A stretch of DNA of 12,747 nucleotides, from the NCBI GenBank assembly GCA_964361795.1, contig CAYIBZ010000017.1, forward strand, positions 1-12,747, in the 5' to 3' direction. The stretch comes from CAYIBZ01 sp964361795. GTDB lineage: Bacteria; Patescibacteriota; Minisyncoccia; UBA6257; WO2-44-18. Under the pieces are notes generated by a model, which searched no databases, had not been told where the DNA came from, and saw only the letters and a list, made by a program, of their open reading frames with translations. Position 1 is the first letter of the stretch, and each line of letters begins with the position of its first letter. Position numbers and translations under genes: made by a program. This document shows, in pieces, positions 1-5,268 of the stretch.

Positions 1-32
1 GCTTGATTTGACATTTGAGCTTTGAAATTTGT
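1..32 (+). repeat. 32-bp dispersed repeat, copy A (identical to 1772-1803)
   Basis: It starts gcttgatttgacatttgagc and is exact over 32 bp with 1772-1803, in the same orientation. Flanks differ on the right (cattcc against gcttta). The left flank of this copy is outside the window, so the repeat may be longer. Confidence 0.9.
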
Positions 33-53
33 CATTCCAGTGCTGCGCACTGG
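1..53 (-). repeat. Insertion at the helix 45 position of 23S (partial): inner hairpin plus 32-bp repeat copy A
   Basis: After the conserved GATACCGAAG segment, the rRNA-sense strand carries a perfect 7-bp hairpin with a 3-nt loop (arms 37-43 and 47-53). It then runs into a 32-bp element at 1-32 that is repeated exactly at 1772-1803. E. coli has a short helix 45 here. Helix 45 is a known IVS site in other bacteria such as Salmonella and Campylobacter. The insertion is cut by the window edge, so its size is unknown. Confidence 0.75.
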
Positions 54-735
54 CATCCGTGTCTTCGGTATCTTGCTTAGCCCCGGTACATTTTCGGCGC
101 CGTCGGCCATCGAGCAGTGAGTTGTTACACACTCTTTAAAGGATGGCTACCTCTAAGCCAACCTCCTGCCTGTCTATGGTTAATAACTACCTTTAACACT
201 TAGCAAGCCACCGCCACCATAAAATAAATTATGAAGGCGGGGTCCCGCAGGTTATGCGGGAAATTTAGGGACCTTAGACGACGATCTGGGCTTTATCCCT
301 CGCGAACATGGAGCTTTGCCCCCATATTCTGACTAATTGGACAATACATATAGTATTCGGAGTTTAACTGGGATCGCGAGATTTCTCCCTATCAATCCCA
401 ACTAGTGCTCTACCCCTATATGCAGATCTCCAATCGCTAGTCCAAAAACTATTTCGGAGAGAACCAGCTATTACCAAGCTCGATTAGCTTTTCACTTCTT
501 ACCCCAATTCATCCGAAGGTTTTGCACAACCCACCGGTTCGGACCTCCCCCCGATTTTACTCGGAGTTCATCCTGATCAGGGTAAGCTCGCCTTGGCTTC
601 GGGTCTTACGCAAACGACTTGCCCTTGCGGGCATCGCCTTATTCAGACTCGGTTTCCCTATGGGTCCATCCTAAACGGACTTACCCAGCCGCTTACGTAA
701 AGTCGTCGGCTCATTCTTCAATAGGCACCGCGTCA

Positions 736-872
736 CTCCTCGCTACCGCTCGGAGTTCCCATCAACGAATATCGAATCTGTTGCGAATAAACGAATGAGT
801 TTCATTCGTAAATTCGTTTTTTATTCGTTTTTCGTTGATAGAAGCTTTGAGCGATAGCGATAAAGCTTCGCG
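736..872 (-). repeat. Helix 25 insertion of 23S: nested inverted repeats (IVS-like)
   Basis: At the helix 25 position the gene holds nested inverted repeats: atcaacgaa (761-769) with ttcgttgat (831-839), cgaataa (784-790) with ttattcg (821-827), and acgaatga (791-798) with tcattcgt (802-809). Together they make one long imperfect AT-rich hairpin of about 80 nt on top of GC-richer flanks (736-760 and 841-872). Helix 25 is a classic site of RNase III-removed IVS elements in enterobacteria and Leptospira. Whether this one is excised or kept cannot be read from the sequence. Confidence 0.75.
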
Positions 873-1037
873 TCCTTGTAGGCATATGGTTTCAGATACT
901 ATTTCACCGGCCTCCCGGCCTGCTTTTCACCTTTCCCTCGCGGTACTAGTTCACTATCGATCACAAAGTGTATTTAGCCTTGCCAGATAGTACTGGCAGA
1001 TTCCCTCAAGGTTTAGTTGCCTCGAGGTACTCAAGAA

Positions 1038-1300
1038 GTCCTGTATGCAACATATCCCGTCAATTTGGAAGCTAAAAAATGAGATAAGTTCGCGAAGCGA
1101 GCCGAAGCTTTACAAATGTAAAGCAAGGCGAGCGAACAAAGAAATTGGCCATTTTTTAGCTTCCCCGAAGGGGCGGGCTAATTTTGAAAAAATTCTTTGT
1201 TGCTCTGGCTTGAGATAAAGTTCTATCTCTTCGCCCTCGCGTCGCGAATTTTTCTCAAAATTCGCTCCGCCAAATTGATGCGATATGTTGCATACAGGAC
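1038..1300 (-). repeat. 263-bp insertion in 23S between helices 18 and 19, bounded by 31-nt inverted repeats
   Basis: The ends 1038-1068 and 1270-1300 are inverted repeats matching at 29 of 31 positions; the outer 19 are perfect. Inside lie further inverted pairs, such as gaagctaaaaaatg (about 1069-1082) with cattttttagcttc (1151-1164), a hairpin around 1108-1122, and CCCCGAAGGGG (1164-1174). The flanking rRNA continues normally on both sides (CTTGTTCTTATG before, CTTCTTGAGTACC after, rRNA sense). The element is therefore an addition at about E. coli nt 340-355, not a rearrangement. It has no homing-endonuclease reading frame; a 66-codon open frame on the minus strand is probably chance. It could be an RNase III-cut IVS, a retained expansion segment, or a decayed MITE-like element. 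Confidence 0.8.
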
Positions 1301-1399
1301 ATAAGAACAAGAGTTTGCTAATTTTCGCTTACCGGCCTATCACCGTCTTTGGGTCCGCTTTCCAGCGGATTCAGCTAACTAGCAAATTTTTAACTCTTT

Positions 1400-1451
1400 T
1401 TTAGAAACACGAAACAGGATACTATATTGAACCCTGTTTCATATCTCTAAA
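1400..1451 (-). repeat. Hairpin expansion in 23S domain I
   Basis: Arms 1400-1418 and 1433-1451 pair over about 19 positions with a few G-U pairs; the inner GAAACAGG/CCTGTTTC is perfect. This is a tidy expansion hairpin at a variable position before helix 18. It is most likely kept in mature rRNA. Confidence 0.7.
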
Positions 1452-1475
1452 ATGTTCTTACCTTACAACCCCCAA

Positions 1476-1581
1476 CGCTCCGCGCACAATTAGTTAATTA
1501 GTAATAAGTTGCTTGGTTAATTAGTCTTCGAATCGACTAAGTAACCAACTAACTAAGTAACTAACAAACTGTGTGCGAAGC
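1476..1581 (-). repeat. Helix 16-18 region insertion of 23S: about 100-nt hairpin built of GTTA/ACTTA-type short repeats
   Basis: The GC-rich base (cgctccgcgcac at 1476-1487 against gtgtgcgaagca at about 1570-1581) pairs with several G-U wobbles. It is extended by a long AT-rich imperfect stem of degenerate taact/agtta repeats closing at ttagtc (1521-1526) and gactaa (1535-1540). The palindromic tip contains TTCGAA. The repeat character suggests growth by slippage or unequal copying. Confidence 0.75.
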
Positions 1582-1693
1582 ACTGGGTTTAGGCTCTTGC
1601 CTTTTCGCTCGCCGCTACTTGGGCAATCTGCGCTTGCGCGCTTTTTTTTATTTTCCTCCGCTTACTATGAAGTTTCGCTTCAGCGGGTATGCT

Positions 1694-1823
1694 CTTCGCA
1701 TTCTGCTTAAAATCCAAATGACAAAATCCCAATATCAAATAATTGAATTGTTTTGATATTCGGTCATTTGAGCTTGATTTGACATTTGAGCTTTGAAATT
1801 TGTGCTTTAAGCAAAACGCGAAG
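1694..1823 (-). repeat. Helix 10 insertion of 23S: 130-nt hairpin with 32-bp repeat copy B
   Basis: The 17-nt outer arms 1694-1710 and 1807-1823 pair (two G-U). Inside are caaatgac (1715-1722) with gtcatttg (1763-1770) and aatatcaaa (1731-1739) with tttgatatt (1752-1760). The 32-bp element at 1772-1803 is identical to 1-32. In E. coli helix 10 is about 27 nt. Conserved sequence resumes on both sides (GGGGAAACCCAT before; GGAGGAAAATAAA, then AGTAGCGGCGAGCGAA after). The neighbouring helix 9 is a known IVS site in alphaproteobacteria. Confidence 0.8.
1772..1803 (+). repeat. 32-bp dispersed repeat, copy B (identical to 1-32)
   Basis: This is an exact copy of 1-32, lying in the loop side of the helix 10 insertion. 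Two copies in two different rRNA insertions point to a small mobile or copy-prone element rather than chance. Confidence 0.9.
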
Positions 1824-2152
1824 TATGAGCGGTTTGCGCTCATGGGTTTCCCCATTCGGAAATTTCCGGATCAAAGGTTGCTAGGCACCTCCCCGAAACT
1901 TATCGCAGCTACGCTACGTCCTTCGTCGCCACTTTGTGTCAAGGCATCCACCATACGCCCTTAAACGCACCCACTGTATTACAGCAAGTGCTACACCCTT
2001 CCGGGTGCTTGACCAAAATTTTATGTGACTTACCTAACAACGTATTTTTGAAAATGCGATTAACAAAAAATACATTGTTGTTATTTATCCCATACATAAT
2101 TTCCATTAGAAGTTATGCGCGGGATTTATTTTTCAAACATCAGTCTTCTACG

Positions 2153-2173
2153 AAAAAACCGCGTCGCGCGCGG
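2153..2173 (-). terminator. Terminator-like hairpin 2 in the 23S leader
   Basis: In the rRNA direction, CCGCG-cgcga-CGCGG (arms 2169-2173 and 2159-2163) is followed at once by TTTTTT (2153-2158). This is the classic GC stem plus U-run form. It lies between the only good promoter and the 23S gene, so either it is read through or it ends a short leader RNA. Confidence 0.55.
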
Positions 2174-2191
2174 CCTTCCATCGTTAACCGG

Positions 2192-2212
2192 AAAAATTCG
2201 CCTATTCGGCGA
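2192..2212 (-). terminator. Terminator-like hairpin 1 in the 23S leader
   Basis: In the rRNA direction, TCGCC-gaata-GGCGA (arms 2208-2212 and 2198-2202) is followed by ATTTTT. The stem is only 5 bp, so it would be a weak terminator or an attenuator, about 35-50 nt into the predicted transcript. Confidence 0.45.
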
Positions 2213-2251
2213 GCCGCGTAATATGTTTCAGAATATGCATTCGTAAAAGTA

Positions 2252-2280
2252 AGTATATATACCCAGGAAAAATCTGTCAA
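2252..2280 (-). promoter_or_regulatory. Sigma70-type promoter for the 23S rRNA unit
   Basis: On the minus strand, TTGACA (2275-2280) and TATACT (2252-2257) are separated by exactly 17 bp, so the -35 is perfect and the -10 has 5 of 6. Predicted start is near 2245. The distance to mature 23S is about 270 nt. A promoter of its own supports a 23S gene that is unlinked from 16S. The run just upstream is GC-rich, so no UP element is seen. Confidence 0.75.
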
Positions 2281-2284
2281 CCCC

Positions 2285-2398
2285 GTGTACTGGTTCAAGA
2301 AACTGCTTTATGAGTATCGCACGCGCGGACACATACCCAAACGTCACGCAGAGACAATCCACCGGTATGTGAAACAGTGTCTCAACTCGCTCTCATAA
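2285..2398 (+). pseudogene. Short protein-like open frame, possibly the remnant of a lost gene
   Basis: The frame reads VYWFKKLLYEYRTRGHIPKR and on to about 37 residues, ending at TAA 2396-2398. It stays open upstream past 2222, has no ATG, and overlaps the 23S promoter. Its composition (aromatic, Lys/Arg-rich, amphipathic) looks more like a real protein tail than chance, but I recognise no family. It may be the decayed end of a gene once next to the rRNA, or just chance. Confidence 0.25.
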
Positions 2399-2477
2399 TG
2401 CTGTGTTAGTTCAGTGTCATTCTGTCATTCTTGGATTGGAAAATACTATCCTGTCCGCGTACATCCGAATATATCAG

Positions 2478-2513
2478 GGTATGTTATAATTGCTATCGCT
2501 GATATATTATACC
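2478..2513. repeat. 36-bp palindromic element, upstream copy (operator/promoter candidate)
   Basis: It starts ggtatgttataattgctatc and ends tattatacc. It matches the element at 3116-3151 at 31 of 36 positions and is itself palindromic at 12 of 18 half-site positions. It carries TATAAT on the plus strand (2485-2490) and on the minus strand (2506-2511). It ends 17 bp before the chosen ATG of the PaaX/Cas2-like gene, where an autoregulatory operator would sit. No good -35 is visible for the plus-strand TATAAT. Confidence 0.7.
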
Positions 2514-2530
2514 TAATATTACAAAATATT

Positions 2531-3115
2531 ATGGATAGAATAAATAGAATAAAAAGAGGGGAGTTGGTAAAAGAAATTCTAAAAGGGGTTGCGGTAACGG
2601 CTGGCGTAACGGCATTTGTGGTTTTTGCTTTGGCCGCGCCGAATATGGCCGCAACTGTGTCCAAGGCATTTGTTAATTGGTATCGGGCGCAAAACAAAAG
2701 CCGCCGCCAGCAAATCCGCAAAACTTTTAAACAGCTTCGCCGCCAAAGATTAATAGAAGAGCGTGAAATCAACGGCAAAACAACCATCGTTTTATCCGAA
2801 GCAGGCCAACGACGTGTTTTGGAATATAAACTGGACGATATAAAAATCCAACCCATGGAAAAATGGGATGGTGTCTGGCATATTGTCATTTTTGATGTGC
2901 CGGAAAAAATGAAGAAAACGCGCGAAGCTCTAAGATCTAAACTTAAATTATGGGGTTGCTACCCCTTACAGAAAAGCATTTTTGTGACGCCATATAAATG
3001 TCGCGATGAAATTGACTTTGTGTCAGAGATTTTCCGTGTTAGCCCGTATGTCAGATTAATTGAAGCAAAAATATTTGATGGCGTAGAGGATCTCAAAGAA
3101 CACTTTGGTCTTTAA
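2531..3115 (+). CDS. PaaX/Cas2-like winged-helix protein with N-terminal hydrophobic segment
   Basis: The protein has 194 residues from ATG 2531. The frame is open further upstream, but that part overlaps the palindromic element and does not look like protein. Domains seen: a hydrophobic stretch at about 16-37 that could be one membrane helix; a basic winged-helix-like region at about 40-100 (SRRQQIRKTFKQLRRQRLI, then a wing ending in LSEAGQRRV); and a C-terminal Cas2/PaaX-type ferredoxin-like fold at about 110-184 (WDGVWHIVIFDVPE, then LRSKLKLWGCYPLQKSIFV). In PaaX regulators a DNA-binding domain precedes a Cas2-like dimer domain, so a repressor role is the best guess. D122 sits where Cas2 has its catalytic Asp. 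No cas genes or CRISPR array are nearby, so a role in spacer acquisition is unlikely. No Shine-Dalgarno is visible. It is flanked on both sides by related 36-bp palindromes. Confidence 0.8.
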   Translation: MDRINRIKRGELVKEILKGVAVTAGVTAFVVFALAAPNMAATVSKAFVNWYRAQNKSRRQQIRKTFKQLRRQRLIEEREINGKTTIVLSEAGQRRVLEYKLDDIKIQPMEKWDGVWHIVIFDVPEKMKKTREALRSKLKLWGCYPLQKSIFVTPYKCRDEIDFVSEIFRVSPYVRLIEAKIFDGVEDLKEHFGL

Positions 3116-3151
3116 GGTATATTATAAATGCTATAGCATATATATTATACC
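3116..3151. repeat. 36-bp palindromic element, downstream copy
   Basis: It starts on the base after the stop codon of the PaaX/Cas2-like gene. It is palindromic at 16 of 18 half-site positions around GCTATAGC. It matches 2478-2513 at 31 of 36 positions. As RNA it would fold into a long AU hairpin and could help end transcription; as DNA it is a good dimer-binding site. Confidence 0.75.
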
Positions 3152-3211
3152 ATGTTTAAGTATTCAGGAATTAACTGCTTAACTGCGGAATTAGTAACGA
3201 AGTCAAGTTCC

Positions 3212-3232
3212 CTTACCGCGTAGCACGCTAAG
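3212..3232 (-). terminator. Weak hairpin overlapping the comM stop codon
   Basis: On the minus strand, CTTA-GCGT-gct-ACGC-gg-TAAG forms a bulged 4+4-bp stem that overlaps the stop codon TAG. No U-run follows, so a terminator role is doubtful. Confidence 0.25.
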
Positions 3233-4769
3233 TGTAAGATTTCACCTTATAGCTAAACGCTTCTGCCAGATGATTTTCCGTAACTTTTTCGGAATTTTCC
3301 AAATCCGCGATCGTGCGCGCGACTTTCAAAACCCGATAATAACCCCGAGCGGATAAAAACGACTTGTCAAAAGCCGTTTCCACAAACTTCTCCCCGCTCT
3401 TATCAAGATTAATCACTTCATCGCATTCTTTAGAAGACAGCTCGGAATTGGTGAAAATATTTTTCTTTTTTAAATCTTTAAATCTTGCTAATTGAACATC
3501 CCGCGTCCGCAAAACCAATTTTCGGATTTTTTCTGTTTCCTTCGGGTCAAAATTCTTCTTCCGTAAATTTTCAATCTTGACTCGAGGCACGTTAATTTGA
3601 ATATCAACTCTATCCAGTAATGGCCCGGAAACTTTTTTTTGATAGCGGAAAACTTCGTGCGCGCCGCATCGGCAATCTTTTTCCGGATCTTCATAATAAC
3701 CGCACGGACAAGGATTCATCGCGGCAATCAAAGTAAATTTTGCCGGAAAGGTTAAATTATTTTTCGCGCGCGATACCACCGCCTTGCCGCTTTCTAGCGG
3801 CTGCCGCAAACCCTCTAAAAGATCGCGCCGGAACTCCGGGAGTTCATCCAGAAATAAAACTCCGCGATGCGCCAAACTGATTTCTCCCGGCTTTGGATTC
3901 TGCCCGCCGCCCGCAACCGCCACCGGCGAAGCTGTATGATGCGGCGCCCGAAACGGCCGATAATTGATAAACGAATTGTTTGCCAAAACTCCGGCCGCGC
4001 TATAAATTTGGGTCATCTCAATAATTTCTTCCAAAGTTGGCGGCGGCAAAATAGAATTTAGCGACTGCGCCAGCATAGTTTTGCCGGTTCCCGGCGGACC
4101 GATCATTATCATATTGTGCCCTCCCGCCGCCGCGATAGTTAAGGCGCGCTTCGCGTGTTCTTGCCCTTTAATCTCGGCAATTTCTGGAAAATTAACAGCT
4201 GGAGAAAAATTGATCTTGGTTTCCGGCTGGATGGAAATTGACGATCGTTCTTCCAGATGATCCATCAATTCCTGAAGATTATTTACCGGCATAACTTTCA
4301 ATCCCGGAATCATCGCCGCTTCCTCGGCATTTTTGATTGGCAGAAATAAATAATTGAAACCGGCTTTCTGCGCCATCCGAGCGATATTTAATGCCCCGTT
4401 AATGGAGCGAAGTTTTCCTGCCAAAGAAAGTTCGCCGACAAAAATCTTATCGCTAGCGTCAAATTCTTTAATCTGTTTGCCGGCCAATAAATAACCCAAG
4501 GCAATGGCTAGATCATATTGCGATCCGGTTTTCTTTACGTCCGCCGGAGCAAGATTAACAACGATCTTTCTGTTTTCTTTATTCGGCGCTTTTACCCCAA
4601 TGTTTTTCAGCGCGGAATTTACTCGTTCCTTTGCCTCTGAAAGCGCTTTGTCCGCTAAACCAACGATATTAAAACTATGAAGACCGACATTCAGGTCGGT
4701 CTCAACTTCAATAAGTTTGGCGTCAATACCTTCCAATTCGGCGGAAAAAACTTTGGAGATGTTAGACAT
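3228..4769 (-). CDS. comM: ComM/YifB-type AAA+ ATPase (magnesium chelatase-like)
   Basis: This is a 513-residue, full-length member of the YifB/ComM family. ComM is a hexameric helicase that drives branch migration during integration of incoming single-stranded DNA in natural transformation (known for Vibrio and Haemophilus). Seen: the N-terminal ChlI-like domain (about 1-175, MSNISKVFSAELEGIDAKLI); Walker A GPPGTGKT (224-231); Walker B VLFLDE (304-309); the Cys-containing NPCPCGYY...CRCG segment (352-369) typical of the family; GPLLDRVDI (382-390); and a C-terminal Mg-chelatase domain (ARGYYRVLKVARTIADLE). The GGAG in front abuts the ATG, which is too close for a normal Shine-Dalgarno. With a 14-bp gap from the upstream TraR/DksA-type gene, translational coupling is plausible. 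It suggests, but does not prove, DNA uptake and recombination in this organism. Confidence 0.95.
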   Translation of the reverse strand: MSNISKVFSAELEGIDAKLIEVETDLNVGLHSFNIVGLADKALSEAKERVNSALKNIGVKAPNKENRKIVVNLAPADVKKTGSQYDLAIALGYLLAGKQIKEFDASDKIFVGELSLAGKLRSINGALNIARMAQKAGFNYLFLPIKNAEEAAMIPGLKVMPVNNLQELMDHLEERSSISIQPETKINFSPAVNFPEIAEIKGQEHAKRALTIAAAGGHNMIMIGPPGTGKTMLAQSLNSILPPPTLEEIIEMTQIYSAAGVLANNSFINYRPFRAPHHTASPVAVAGGGQNPKPGEISLAHRGVLFLDELPEFRRDLLEGLRQPLESGKAVVSRAKNNLTFPAKFTLIAAMNPCPCGYYEDPEKDCRCGAHEVFRYQKKVSGPLLDRVDIQINVPRVKIENLRKKNFDPKETEKIRKLVLRTRDVQLARFKDLKKKNIFTNSELSSKECDEVINLDKSGEKFVETAFDKSFLSARGYYRVLKVARTIADLENSEKVTENHLAEAFSYKVKSYT

Positions 4770-4783
4770 CTCCGTAATAGTAG

Positions 4784-5116
4784 TTACTGCTTACAGCTTT
4801 TGCAATACCTGGCTTCCGGGTTAACTTTCAAAATTTTAATATCAATTTCCTTTTTACAATTAACGCATTTTCCGTAAGCTCCTATTTCCATATCGCTTAA
4901 CGCTTGCCGAACATTTTCGCGCCGCTCTTTCAAAGATTGTTTGATTCCTAAGTTAGTGCTGTATTCTTCCGCTTCATCGGTTTCCGTATCAAAATGGTCA
5001 ATATCTGTTCCCATTTCCGGAACTTCTCCTAATTGATTAATCTCCGCGTCTAAGTCTTTTAAAGTTTTTAATAATTTTGCCTTTAACTCGGCAATCATCT
5101 TGGAATTTAGCGCCAT
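4784..5116 (-). CDS. TraR/DksA-family zinc-finger regulator
   Basis: The protein has 110 residues. An N-terminal helical part (about 1-75, rich in Lys/Glu, likely an antiparallel coiled coil) is followed by a four-Cys zinc finger (C84-x2-C87-x17-C105-x2-C108) with the family phrase IGAYGKCVNC. DksA proteins enter the RNA polymerase secondary channel and, with ppGpp, alter promoter choice, notably at rRNA promoters. In DksA the coiled-coil tip carries D-x2-D-x-A; here the region reads FDTETDEAEE, giving T-x2-D-x-A, so the first Asp is shifted or missing. The protein is shorter than E. coli DksA (151 residues) and closer to the short TraR-like group. It is first in an operon with comM. Its promoter puts the start of transcription almost on the ATG. 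Confidence 0.88.
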   Translation of the reverse strand: MALNSKMIAELKAKLLKTLKDLDAEINQLGEVPEMGTDIDHFDTETDEAEEYSTNLGIKQSLKERRENVRQALSDMEIGAYGKCVNCKKEIDIKILKVNPEARYCKSCKQ

Positions 5117-5124
5117 TAAGATAA

Positions 5125-5153
5125 ATTTTAAGGCCGCTTTATCTGCGAGTCAA
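5125..5153 (-). promoter_or_regulatory. Sigma70-type promoter for the TraR/DksA-comM operon, predicting a nearly leaderless mRNA
   Basis: On the minus strand, TTGACT (5148-5153), 17 bp, TAAAAT (5125-5130). The predicted start is near 5118, while the ATG begins at 5116. The 5' leader would be about 0-3 nt, and no Shine-Dalgarno is present, which agrees. Confidence 0.65.
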
Positions 5154-5255
5154 CCCCGCTTTCACATTATTGCGTTTTTAAAATATTGATAATATGTCAG
5201 TTTGATTAGTTTAAGAGAGACAGCTGACGGACTTCTAACGGGGTCAAGTTTGCGA

Positions 5256-5261
5256 TAGAAT
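5256..5261 (+). promoter_or_regulatory. Possible -10 element of the glycan plus-strand operon
   Basis: TAGAAT lies 7 bp before the ATG at 5269. A poor -35 (TTCTAA, 5233-5238) is at 17-bp spacing. If used, this mRNA too would be leaderless. The AGAAGAG between them touches the ATG and is too close for a normal ribosome binding site. Confidence 0.3.
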
Positions 5262-5268
5262 AGAAGAG

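Larger units (their letters stand above)
1..1974 (-). rRNA. rrl: 23S ribosomal RNA, 5' part, with several internal insertions; continues past the left edge
   Basis: Read on the minus strand, this matches bacterial 23S rRNA from its 5' end (GGTGGATGCC near 1945-1954) to about helix 45. Recognisable conserved blocks include GTAGCGGCGAGCGAA, GGCTAAATAC, GATAGTGAAC, the segment before AGCTGGTTCTC (near 455-475), GGGGTAGAGCACT and, at about 109-177, the L11-binding GTPase-associated centre. The mature 5' end is placed near 1971-1975 by comparison with E. coli from memory, so it is good to a few bases. Five loops expected to be short are replaced by long hairpin-forming DNA, listed separately; the conserved core between them looks undamaged, which argues for a functional gene. 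The 3' two thirds of the gene lie outside the window. No 16S rRNA, tRNA or 5S is seen upstream, so this 23S appears to be its own transcription unit. Confidence 0.95.
1975..2245 (-). other. 23S rRNA precursor leader (no gene seen)
   Basis: This is about 270 bp between the predicted transcription start and the mature 5' end. It holds two terminator-like hairpins (listed separately) and, close to the rRNA, a small hairpin CACCC-GGAA-GGGTG on the rRNA-sense strand (about 1995-2008). GCACCC/GGGTGC complementarity here could join a processing stem. The partner trailer is outside the window, so an RNase III stem cannot be tested. Plus-strand open frames in this stretch show no protein-like features. 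Confidence 0.5.

Noticed and set aside
1038..1300. Self-splicing group I or II intron in 23S
   Set aside because: No group I core or group II domain V sequence recognised; 263 nt with terminal inverted repeats fits an IVS or expansion better.
1110..1310. 66-codon minus-strand open frame inside the 263-bp insertion, a possible homing endonuclease
   Set aside because: It is too short, has no LAGLIDADG, HNH or GIY-YIG motif, and its end spans the inverted repeat.
1571..1855. Open frames on both strands over the helix 10 insertion
   Set aside because: They run from conserved rRNA into the hairpin insertion and back; no protein features.
1934..2221. 95-codon plus-strand open frame
   Set aside because: It runs antisense through the 23S 5' end and leader; composition follows the rRNA and the two hairpins, with no domain-like pattern.
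2414..2530. N-terminal extension of the PaaX/Cas2-like protein to the ATG at 2414
   Set aside because: The added 39 residues read through the palindromic promoter/operator element and do not resemble the family; ATG 2531 is preferred.
2531..3115. CRISPR adaptation module (Cas2)
   Set aside because: No Cas1, other cas genes or direct-repeat/spacer array in the window; the HTH plus Cas2-like layout is that of PaaX-type regulators.
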